A DNA stretch of 64,000 bases from assembly GCA_029531795.1 (NCBI GenBank), contig JAPEIS010000009.1, positions 2,232,001 through 2,296,000 on the forward strand, in the 5' to 3' direction. Position numbers and translations under genes: made by a program. This stretch comes from Sclerotinia nivalis (lineage: Eukaryota > Ascomycota > Leotiomycetes > Helotiales > Sclerotiniaceae). The notes beneath the pieces were generated by a model that made no database searches, was not told the DNA's origin, and worked only from the letters and a program-made list of their open reading frames with translations. Positions 26,101 to 34,929 of this stretch are shown here, piece after piece. Positions within the stretch are counted from its first letter, which is position 1. Every line of letters starts with the position of its first letter.

Positions 26101-26318
26101 ATTAGTTCTCACTGCATCGATACTCAAATCTATTATCCAATTATTTCCCTTCCCGCTCTCATTTATCCATCACATCACATCATATTCTGAGATCATTAGA
26201 TCGGAAAACACAACGTACGATTGGTACGAGTCGATTGTTTTGATTCGGAGTATATACTGAGGTTACACAAATTGTTACTGTGGTACATAACGTACCTAAG
26301 TACACAACATACTTCACG
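23186..26318. other. Long intergenic region
   Basis: About 3.1 kb with no convincing gene. A 165-codon frame at 23790-24287 lacks domain signs and typical codon use and is treated as chance. The last 300 bases before 26319 are TA/CAT-rich and should hold the promoter of the next gene. Confidence 0.5.
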
Positions 26319-27428
26319 ATGTCTTCAAAACCAGCCAAGAAAGTTCATTACACATCTTCTACCAAGGGATCATCTGTTCACGGCGGTCCATCATCTACAC
26401 CACCTACATCATCCAAACCGGCCTCTTCTACCCGTCGTCCATCTTTCTCTCACCAACGCCATCCCTCCGATTCAGGCGTCGGTTCATCCTCTTCCAATTC
26501 CGCTACTGCACAAGTAAACTCAACATCATTCTACACCGACGCCGAACGCGCCGAGCAAAGACAAAATGTTCGAGCCTTAAACGAAGCACTCAATACACTC
26601 AAAGACCGAGTAAAAACCCTCGAATTAAAGAACCGCGACCTCGAAGAAACTTTAGCAGAGAGTAACCGCGAGAAACGAGAACTCCGTCGTGAACGCGACG
26701 AATTTCTCCGCACGATTGAGGAATTAAAAAAGGACAAGAATAGAGCCAAAGATACACGAGATGGGAAAGATAGTGACGGGATACGAGTTCGCGGATCCGA
26801 TACTAAAAGTACGCCGGAGAAAAAAGAGAGAAGCGATAGGAATCCAGCAACAATGGAGAGAAATACACCACCTATGACACGAAGGGAAAAAGAACGGGAT
26901 TCAGACGCGAGAAAAAGAGAGGAAGAGCGTCTAAGAGCGCAAAATCAGACGAGGGAACGGAGAACTAGTTATAGAGATGCACCGCCTTCTCCAATCTATC
27001 GCGACGATGAACGGGATGTTAATCCCATGAGTCCGAATTCTCGATACCGGGATGAGGAACATGCTCGCGAAAAACGTAACTCGGGAACTCCTCCAACTTC
27101 TAAATTACCAAATCCTTTCACACCACTTAGTCCGATTGGAAGTAGTGCGAGTGCGGGACGGGCTAGGAGGGCAAGTGTTAGTTATGGGACTTCGCCGGGT
27201 GGATATACCAGTGCGCCGCAAGCTTATTCCGGGATGACGATGGGAAGTAGCTATGGGAGGAGGGAACGTGATGAGGTGCCCTATATTAGGGGAGAGGTAC
27301 CGGTTAGTGTTAATGTTGGGGTGGCGGGGACGAGGGGGTCGAGATTGAGTGGAGGAAGTGTGGGAAGTGCGAGTGATGATGTGTTTCCTAATGATGGGAA
27401 GTATCATCCTTATCCTTTAGAGATTTGA
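26319..27428 (+). CDS. Low-complexity protein with an N-terminal coiled coil
   Basis: Single exon, 369 residues. Residues 1-65 are Ser/Thr/Pro-rich. Residues about 70-150 form a strongly heptad-like, charged coiled coil with repeated LKDRVKTLELKNRDLEE-type spacing. The rest is rich in Arg, Glu, Ser and Pro and probably disordered, with SP motifs (PPSPIYRDD, TPLSPIG) that could be phosphorylated. No known domain was recognised. The protein probably acts as a scaffold, but nothing here says of what. Confidence 0.65.
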   Translation: MSSKPAKKVHYTSSTKGSSVHGGPSSTPPTSSKPASSTRRPSFSHQRHPSDSGVGSSSSNSATAQVNSTSFYTDAERAEQRQNVRALNEALNTLKDRVKTLELKNRDLEETLAESNREKRELRRERDEFLRTIEELKKDKNRAKDTRDGKDSDGIRVRGSDTKSTPEKKERSDRNPATMERNTPPMTRREKERDSDARKREEERLRAQNQTRERRTSYRDAPPSPIYRDDERDVNPMSPNSRYRDEEHAREKRNSGTPPTSKLPNPFTPLSPIGSSASAGRARRASVSYGTSPGGYTSAPQAYSGMTMGSSYGRRERDEVPYIRGEVPVSVNVGVAGTRGSRLSGGSVGSASDDVFPNDGKYHPYPLEI

Positions 27429-28137
27429 GGGGTGATCGTTTGATTGGTTGTGCGTCTTTCGGGATTTCGCGGTTTGGGCGATTGATTTTTGATGGCTGGA
27501 ATTAAAAGTTCGTTGGGATGGATCGATAGTGTATTCTCTTTTTTCTCTTTTGAACTTTATTTTGCACAGCGAGCGCGGCTTGGTTGGATGGTTGAATGAT
27601 TGGTAGGATGAATAAACGGTCGGATGGATCAACCCAATCCTTTGAAAGAGAAACCAAAGGGAAGGATAGGAAAGGACAGGATGGAATGGAATAGGATACA
27701 CAGTACATATATGAATGGCGCGAGCCTGGAAGGAAAGAATTGGAAAGGGTCGGATGGGTTGGATTGATAGTGAGTCTAGGTTAAAAGAACTCCAGTAGAT
27801 AGCTGTTATCACTTATCTGAAATATTAGGCGTTGATTTAATAGCAATCAAATAGATATTCTTGATAAGTATTTGTATTTGAGCGCCTCAAATGTGATATC
27901 TGTTTGCCTATCTCTTAAGATTTGTGAGTTGACTGGGTGAAAGAATGAATTACCCACTCGGGTTGCTCTCACAGGACATGGTGAGAGTCGAAATCATAGA
28001 AAATAGTTATTAGATTGAATGAGTTCAGCTCTCATCATCACGAAGACACAGATAGACATAACCTAGAATTATGTGTTTGGACTGTATATTGGAATTGAGC
28101 ATATGGCTTTCTGTATCCACTAGGAATTTATATGCCA
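27429..28137. other. Intergenic region between convergent genes
   Basis: The coiled-coil gene and the luciferase-domain gene converge here. The sequence has GGAAAGG/GGATGG-rich low complexity at 27.6-27.8 kb. It should contain two 3' untranslated regions; no gene was recognised. Confidence 0.55.
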
Positions 28138-29062
28138 TCATTCTTCCACAGGTCTCGTCGCACCCGTCATAAACCCAATTGCAGCTTCCAAGATATTTCT
28201 CACGACCTTTAATTCTGATTCTGATCTCGGAGTATATATCATCAGATATTCTGCAGGCATTTTTAATGTGCCAGCCAAGGTCATTTTTTCACCCCATCCC
28301 TTTTCAATTACTTCTTTGCAATCCTTGGGCGAGAGTACTGCGTGCATTGAATAATCCACATTCTTTCCTTCTGTATGAACGTGTGCGATTTCTCGTTTCG
28401 TTTTCTTTGCTGGAAGATGGGGCGTTGGGACTTTGTCCGCTATTAAGAGGGCGTCGCCATGTTTTTCGAGGGCAGATGTAGTGAGGGTTATGTGTTCGGA
28501 ATAGGTTTCGGCTAGGGCAATAATGGTTTGATCGATGAGCTTATGCATATCTTTTCCTCCGAATTTGTCAACTTGTCTATGGGGAACTACCTGTTAGTAT
28601 ATTAGTATCTAGTCTGATATTTTAGAGGGTTGCCGTACCCATTTCGCCATTTCAGGTCTGCGCCCATCTCTCATTTGCAATGATTCTTTCAAAAAGCTTC
28701 GTTGACCAAGCGCTCCGCATTTTGCGATCTCTTTAGGATCATCGTAGCAAACAGTATCAAAGGGTTCACATTTAAAATATCGTAGAAAGTATTGGACGAG
28801 TAGGTAGCCGAATATATTGCTAGGAAGGGCATTTTCTTTGAATTCTAACCAGCCATGATAATCTGCGCGAAATGAATTGAACATCACGACAGCAAGTAAG
28901 AGTCGATTGAGCCCAGGAGAATGTCGTAAAAAATCATGTCAATGTACTGTATGCATTTTGAGATTGAACAAAGGTGAATTAGCTTAGAATGCGACAGCTA
29001 CTTAGTGCTTACATACAGCTGAATGCCCCTGTAACCGCCAGCCCTAGAACGGTGCCCCTCAT
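28138..29062 (-). CDS. Fungal luciferase-domain (former DUF5519) protein
   Basis: Three exons (29062-29017, 28862-28639, 28590-28138) give 240 residues. Exon 1 encodes a short hydrophobic N-terminus (about 1-15), joined to YYHGWLEF, then GYLLVQYFLRYF, and after the second intron VVPHRQVDKF. The C-terminal half has the family pattern: HVHTEGKNVDYSMHAVLSP, VIEKGWGEK, LAG, EYLMIYTPRSE. The name is historical; light emission is not implied and function is unknown. The start codon overlaps the stop codon of the upstream methyltransferase as ATGA, which is unusual for a fungal nuclear gene. The two genes may therefore share a transcript, or the true first exon may be elsewhere. Confidence 0.75.
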
Positions 29063-29859
29063 TGCAACTCCAAGAGATCCACATAAACACTATCAACCGA
29101 CTTGTGCTGGTTCAAATGCTCTAATTGACCGGCTTTGTGGCTTTTACAAGTAAAAAAGGAGGGCGATGCCCTTGCTCCAGCCCAGTTTGGATATTCCTGT
29201 AGCTGCTCTGGCGTCGGTCCCCACTCATCAATTGCAGATAGAATAAACCCGGCATGGAGAAGCATCATGATATATGTAGTAATCGAACGGTGTTGTTTAA
29301 CTACACCTTCCGCCAACCAGTTTGTCGTCCGAGGACCCTCAAATAAATAACCATCTAATGGCCAGACCTCATGACCTTCCGCATCTTTGATCCAGTCGGG
29401 GTTTCGTGGAGCAGTCCAGATAGGATGTTCGACAGAAAAGATAAATGTTCCTCCAGGCTTCAGTGATTTGTGAACTTGAGCGACGAGAGCTGGTAGATTC
29501 TCGATGTAATGTAGAGCCAGAGAGCTGTAAGCAACGTGAAACATATTTGGAGGTAGTTGTAGGGTTTCAAGGTCGGCTTTTAAATAATTAATAGTAGCGT
29601 CTTCTGGGTATTCTTTTGCTCGAGATAGCATATTCTCGGACACATCTATACCTTGAACGACTTTCGAACCATTCTCTCGCGCCCATCTAGACATCCAACC
29701 AAACCCACATCCAAGATCTAGGAAATTTGATCCTTCAAGGGTTGGTATCCAAGAGCGAAGTACTTGAAATTCAGGAGCCTTTTCCAAGCCATGAAGGGAA
29801 CGTGGAAGTTGAGCATATGCTTTGAAGAAGTCCTCTTGGTCGTAGATGTTTTGTGCCAT
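29059..29859 (-). CDS. Class I SAM-dependent methyltransferase
   Basis: Single exon. The start was taken at 29859 (MAQNIYDQEDFF), where homologous small methyltransferases begin; an in-frame upstream ATG at 29952 would add 31 residues of poor quality. That gives 266 residues. The SAM-binding motif I is FLDLGCGFGWMSRWA near 45-59, followed by an acidic VVQGIDVSENML strand, a YLKADLETL motif and LHYIENLPALV with the LKPGGTFIFS motif. This is the UbiE/BioC-like group that methylates small molecules; substrate unknown. It is co-directional with, and overlaps by four bases, the luciferase-domain gene. Confidence 0.85.
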   Translation of the reverse strand: MAQNIYDQEDFFKAYAQLPRSLHGLEKAPEFQVLRSWIPTLEGSNFLDLGCGFGWMSRWARENGSKVVQGIDVSENMLSRAKEYPEDATINYLKADLETLQLPPNMFHVAYSSLALHYIENLPALVAQVHKSLKPGGTFIFSVEHPIWTAPRNPDWIKDAEGHEVWPLDGYLFEGPRTTNWLAEGVVKQHRSITTYIMMLLHAGFILSAIDEWGPTPEQLQEYPNWAGARASPSFFTCKSHKAGQLEHLNQHKSVDSVYVDLLELQ

Positions 29860-30311
29860 GATAGGTAGGAATGTGATGAGGAAAATTTCAAGCAATGTGG
29901 ATTGTTTCTGATGATTTTGTTTCGAACGACAAGTATAATTACTTGTGGACACGCATCAATCACGCAACATTCAACTTACCTGATAAATAGGCTGTTAAAG
30001 AGAAAAGTAACCTCTTCCCCAGGTCCCCGGTGCTGGGCCATAATATATCATCGCTTTGCAATGTAACTTTGGATTTGAGTTTCTTCCATCAAAAGTTAAT
30101 CACAGTATTAGAATTTGATTGTCTCATGAAAGATCCCTTCAATTGGGATCAAAAATGTTTGATATATCGCTATGTTGATATTGACTAAATGTTGAAAGAC
30201 TTCCGCTGGGCAGATAAATTTGGCGGGGCTGCGGAGGGGACACTAAATGGTGGGGCATTGTCCCCGAAGCCGGAGTGATGTTTTAAGAATTTATTTCGTG
30301 ACATCCATCCT

Positions 30312-30318
30312 TGAGTCA
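30312..30318 (+). promoter_or_regulatory. Gcn4/CPC1-type binding site (TGAGTCA)
   Basis: A perfect TGA(C/G)TCA palindrome core lies 53 bases before the threonine synthase ATG, in the 512-base divergent region shared with the methyltransferase. Gcn4/CpcA/CPC1 activates amino-acid biosynthesis genes through this motif. Placement before THR4 fits cross-pathway control. A 7-base match alone can be chance. Confidence 0.55.
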
Positions 30319-30371
30319 ATATTTGTCTCAATTGAAGCTATTCACATCCATTTCCATATAACTTATCCATC

Positions 30372-32031
30372 ATGACTGATCATACTCCTTCGCAAAGGTA
30401 TTTATCTACTAGAGGAGGCGACTACGGATTGTCCTTCGAAGAAGTTGTCCTAAAAGGTCTCGCTGCTGATGGGGGACTATTCATTCCTGAACAAATCCCA
30501 TCATTACCAGAGAACTGGGAGTCGAAATGGAAGGACTTGTCATTCTCTGACCTCGCATTCGAAATCCTTTCCCTTTACATCTCTCCTTCCGAAATACCAC
30601 CCTCAGACTTGAAAAATATCATAAATCGAAGTTACTCTACATTTCGCGCCCCTGAAACTACACCCCTTGTTCCTCTCAACGAGAAAGATAATTTATATCT
30701 TTTGGAATTGTTTCACGGCCCTACGTTTGCATTTAAAGATGTCGCATTACAATTACTTGGAAATCTTTTCGAATATTTTCTCGTTAGACGGAACAAAGGC
30801 AAGGAGGGAAAAGATAGACATCATCTTACAGTGGTTGGGGCTACAAGTGGTGATACTGGATCTGCTGCTATCTACGGTTTGCGAGGCAAGAAAGATGTTT
30901 CCGTCTTCATTTTACACCCAAAGGGTAGAGTAAGTCCCGTACAAGAGGCTCAAATGACAACAGTCTTGGATGCCAATGTACACAATTTGGCAGTTGAAGG
31001 AACTTTTGATGATTGCCAGGTGAGTCATACATCTCCACATACTTGACATGTCTAATTGTGCTCAGGACACCGTCAAAGCCTTATTTGCGGATCCGCAGAT
31101 CAATGAGACGATGAACCTAGGAGCTGTCAACTCTATCAACTGGGCAAGAATTTTGGCACAAACCACATATTACTTCCATGCATACTTCTCTCTTCAAAAG
31201 TCGCCTGGATATAAATCCGAAAACAAAGTCCGATTCATTGTTCCTACTGGCAACTTTGGTGATATTCTGGCAGGATATTTCGCAAAACGCATGGGTCTAC
31301 CAGCTGAAAAGCTTGTCATTGCGACGAACGAGAATGATATCTTATACCGCTTCTGGAAGACAGGACACTACGAGAAAAAGGCGGTTCACGGCGTCGAAGC
31401 TGAAGGTGGTCTTGCTGAGGACGGAGTAAAAGCACATGAAGATGGAGTCAAGGAGACCCTTAGTCCAGCCATGGATATTCTTGTCTCGAGTAACTTTGAG
31501 CGATTACTATGGTTTTTGGCCTACGAATTCGCATCTGCCGCTGGTATGGATGATGAATGGAACAAAAAGCAAGCTGGTCAGGAAGTCGAGGTCTGGCTCA
31601 AACAATTGAAAACGCAAGGGGGATTCAATGTCCATGATGAAATCCTCAAGGCTGCGAACAGAGATTTCGAGAGCGAGAGAGTCAGCGACAAGCAAACCAT
31701 CGACACAATTAAGGATTTCTATACTAATGGTTCATATGTTTTGGATCCACATTCGGCCATTGGTGTAGCTGCTTCATTGCGATCCATTTCCCGTTCGCCA
31801 GACGCATATCACATTTCCCTTGCAACAGCACATCCTGCTAAGTTTGCAAATGCTGTTGATCTTGCATTAAAGGATGAAAAGAGTTTTAGTTTTAATACCG
31901 TACTCCCAAAAGAATTTGTCGGTTTGGAAGATAAGGAAAAGCGAGTCAGAGTTGTACCCAGCACTTCTTGGGAAGAGGTCAGGGCGATTGTTGCAGAGGA
32001 GGTCGAGGCAGAGTTAAAAGGCACCCGATGA
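30372..32031 (+). CDS. THR4: Threonine synthase
   Basis: Two exons (30372-31019, 31066-32031) encode 537 residues. The 46-nt intron has GTGAGT and CTCAG borders. Threonine synthase converts O-phosphohomoserine to threonine with PLP. The PLP lysine lies in HGPTFAFKD (Lys122). The phosphate-binding loop TSGDTGSAA and the PTGNFGDILAGYFAKRMGLP block are intact. The N-terminus YLSTRGGDYGLSFEEVVLKGLAADGG is the fungal/plant type 2 pattern. Length is normal for the fungal enzyme. It is divergent from the methyltransferase gene, with a Gcn4/CPC1-type site upstream. Confidence 0.95.
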
Positions 32032-32322
32032 TATCCATTTTACTGTAGTATAATAGGCTTAATTGCCCACACCATTGACCGTTTGCGCCCTGTATTCCGG
32101 TAACATTGTGACAGGCTACACCGCAGCTATTGCCTTGCAGGCGTGCCTCCCTTTGATGATCGGTGCACTGGTTGCGTTGGGGCTATGTGTTTTCGTGCTG
32201 AACTCAGCACGCCACTTCAAATTTACATTTATCTCGAATCACTCCTTCTCTGCAAAGAAAATACTATTTATCTACCGTTCATTGCTTTCAGGCGTATATT
32301 CCAACTGACATCGTACTTTGGC

Positions 32323-33684
32323 ATGGATCCTGTCGGTTTCACAGCAAGCGTAATCAGTATCGCAACTTTAGCCGTCCAACTCGGGGTTGCACTAAGGAAA
32401 GCGGCTGCATTCTGGGAGGCTATCCAAGATGCTCCTTCGGATATTCGTCGACTGTCTAGAGAGTTGATGCTTGTGGCTAACGTTTTCCATGCGATTCGAG
32501 TTGAATATGAAGCTGGTAGCGTACCTAAAAATTGTCAAAATATGATCAAGGCGGCTTTGGATCTAGCAAAGGACGATGTTGATCAGCTTTCAAAGTTTAC
32601 CTCAGAATTGACGCGAAAACTATCCCATACAAATGGCAATTTCGGTACACAATGGAGAAAAGTCCAAGTGGCTCTGAGAGCTAGCAAAATAGAAAAGTTC
32701 AAGGACAATCTGAAGAGCGTGGAAATAATCATGACCTTGCTGCAGGCAAGTAGAAATCAGTAATGGAAGGCCTTGCTAGTAGATTGGCATTTGATTGACT
32801 CATTGGTTACAGGTCTTCCATGATTCAAGTCAATAGTAAGCTCGATATCCTGGACACGAAGATCAGCTCGATAGCGGCCACCACCACAAGCTCATCCCTT
32901 CAGATTACACACCAATCCTCACTGCAACTCATGCAGAATCGCCCAGTTTCTCCCAGGCACAGGTCAAATTACACGAACGGCGTTTTTAAGTCTATCGATC
33001 AACACCGGACGAACTTCTTCTTTGGCACTTTCAGTTTCAGAACTATTTCTACCACTTACCGATATGATGATAACGATTCCCCGAATGATGCAGATAACTC
33101 GACAACTACTAAAGATTACCTAGTTGAGTTCCTCATAGGATTCACAACCTGCCGGAAAGGTTTCAGAGTAACGGCAACAAACACTTTTGATCATTACAGG
33201 CTTGATGTGATTCGACGACGACCAAACAATTCAGAGATTTTTAAAGTCTGTACGGAAGGCGACGCAGGAGCAGTGAAAAGGTTGCTTGATCGTGGCGAAG
33301 CATCTATTTATGATGTGGATGAATATGGGGAGTCTCTTCTACATGTAAGCGTTCAAAAACATCCGCGACTTTCGTAGAAATTACTTATTATTTTACAGAA
33401 AGCTGCGTCATGTGCCGACCCAAAGCTTTGCCAAATGCTTCTTGATCTTGGGGCTGACGTATATCTAGAGAACAATAATGGGAGGTCGGTATAGCATACC
33501 CAGAAAGTGAATTATACTTACATATCATAGCTCGCCTATGGTCCATACAATAGGATGGGAACGACCGGAATCATTCATCTTGATATGCGAAAGTGGTTAT
33601 GATCTTTGGCCCTCAGATGAATTATTAGCCTTCAAAGCCCGTCATATTTGCAATACCATTAGTGTGTGGCGATATATATACCAG
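32323..33684 (+). pseudogene. STAND/ankyrin-type protein gene, truncated at a Rep-element repeat
   Basis: Four exons (32323-32759, 32813-33344, 33399-33484, 33531-33684) keep one frame. The N-terminus MDPVGFTASVISIATLAVQLG is the helical N-terminal domain common on fungal NLR/STAND and ankyrin proteins (about 1-120). A variable linker follows. From about 300 there are ankyrin-like units: GDAGAVKRLLDRGEA, DEYGESLLHKAAS and CQMLLDLGADVYLENNNG. The frame then meets the GC-rich left repeat of the Rep element 11 bases after the last normal codon. CAG|GTTAAC at that point could also be a weak donor, so insertion in an intron cannot be excluded. No further ankyrin exons were found downstream. Such proteins act in heterokaryon incompatibility and innate-type recognition. 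Confidence 0.6.
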
Positions 33685-33695
33685 GTTAACTCAAA

Positions 33696-33800
33696 GGGGG
33701 GGGCCCCATCAAGCGGATGGGGGGGGATGTATCATCCCATCATCAAGCAGATGATTTTGATTGAACAGATAGTGAGATTGTATGAGTGGAGCAAGTGTGC
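33696..33800 (+). repeat. Left terminal repeat, copy 1 (L1)
   Basis: A run of eight G is followed by a perfect hairpin: CCCCATC 33704-33710, loop AAGCG, GATGGGG 33716-33722. Downstream, GAGTGGAGCAAGTGTG and the AGCACATTTACACCC region match the L2 copy at about 70 percent by eye. Confidence 0.7.
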
Positions 33801-34330
33801 GGATAGCACATTTACACCCACTATGATGGGTGGATCGATAGATTGTTCGGACCTTTTGGTATTCGTAGAGGGGTTCACAACGGAGTTGATGATTTTGATT
33901 GGAAGTCGATTGATGGGATAAGTTTTACATCTCGATATTCATAGGATATTGGAAAGCCTGTAGAACAAGTGTTTGTAAGTATTGATGGAGGGAAGCAATG
34001 GAACTGTGGTAAGACTTTGAATATGCAAATGAATATTTCTTCTCTTATACGTACTATTGGGTTTGATAATCGGATACAACCTTCACCTTTGGGATCTTTA
34101 TAGATTGCGATGTGTTATTACATTATTGAAATTTATATTTAATTGAATAAAATTGTTGAGTATCGATAAGGTGTTAATGTGATTCTTGTATTTGAAATTC
34201 CTTTTGACTTTTTTTTGGTTATTGATTGTCCTAAATCATTGAATGAGGCTGGTAAGCTTGTTGTTGTTGGTGGTGCAGTTATTGCGATGGATTACGAAGT
34301 GTATTATCAGTAATAGAGTTATTTTCCCTT

Positions 34331-34455
34331 CAGAGGTAAAGTTATAGAACGAGGGGGGGTCCCCAGAGTACGAGAGTGGAGGGCCCCCCAGAGCGGAGCG
34401 AAGGGAGGAAGGGTTCCCTTCGACGGATGGGGGGGAGTCCCTTAGTATTAGAGTA
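34331..34455 (+). repeat. Right repeat, copy 1 (R1)
   Basis: Nearly identical to R2. Shared blocks include GTCCCCAGAGTACGAGAG, GGGTTCCCTTCGACGGATGG and CCCTTAGTATTAGAGTAG. The first part corresponds to the last codons of the Rep gene in the other copy, so R1 retains a fragment of a former Rep 3' end. TAGTATTAG sits at 34443-34451. Confidence 0.8.
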
Positions 34456-34655
34456 GTTAGATTGAATGAAAAAAAAATTTAAATTCCTCGCAGAGTACCG
34501 GGTTACGCCCGGAAATTAAAGTCACGTGAGTGATTATGTATGCATAGGCGGTGGCCACATCTGTCGTTTTATAGGTTCAAAAAAAAAGGTAGGAGCCCCG
34601 CTCCTTATAACATTGCACCTTTTTTTTTGGAGATCCTGAGTTTACTCAATCTCGA
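34456..34655. other. Inter-copy spacer with hairpins, candidate replication origin
   Basis: Two hairpins are clear. One has CCGGG 34498-34502 and CCCGG 34508-34512 around TTACG. The larger has 12-base perfect arms AAAAAAAAAGGT (34579-34590) and ACCTTTTTTTTT (34617-34628). It encloses a second hairpin, AGGAGC/GCTCCT around CCC (34591-34605), and the single-stranded segment TATAACATTGC (34606-34616). CRESS-DNA origins are stem-loops that display a nonanucleotide. This is the best candidate, but the loop does not match the canonical TAATATTAC. Confidence 0.45.
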
Positions 34656-34790
34656 GGGGGGGCCCCATCAAGCAGATGGGGGTGGGTCTATGACCCCATC
34701 AACGGTAGGTTGATTTTGTGTGAGTGGAACGAGTGTGTGATTAACACATACGCACCACCTGTGGATCGTGCACGGAGTAAATTGGGTGGG
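34656..34790 (+). repeat. Left terminal repeat, copy 2 (L2)
   Basis: Seven G are followed by the hairpin CCCCATC 34663-34669, loop AAGCA, GATGGGG 34675-34681. It is the counterpart of L1 and lies about 250 bases before the Rep start codon, so it is in the Rep promoter/leader. Confidence 0.75.
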
Positions 34791-34929
34791 GACACCCAAA
34801 CTCACGAAGTGAGATTCGGTTGAGATTAGACGACAATCAGCCATCAGCTGACGGGTTCGCTTACTAGCGTTGCGCCAGCATAAGAAGAACATTTTTCTTC
34901 TCTCACTTTCAATCCTTAATATTCTCGAC

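Noticed and set aside
28870..28960. Longer exon 2 for the luciferase-domain gene (HDFLRHSPG...)
   Set aside because: The frame meets a TGA just upstream with no acceptor between; the CAG acceptor before 28862 keeps phase with exon 1.
32742..32760. GC-AG intron at CAG|GCAAGT in the STAND/ankyrin gene
   Set aside because: This donor gives stop codons in the next exon; the GTAATG donor at 32760 restores the frame.
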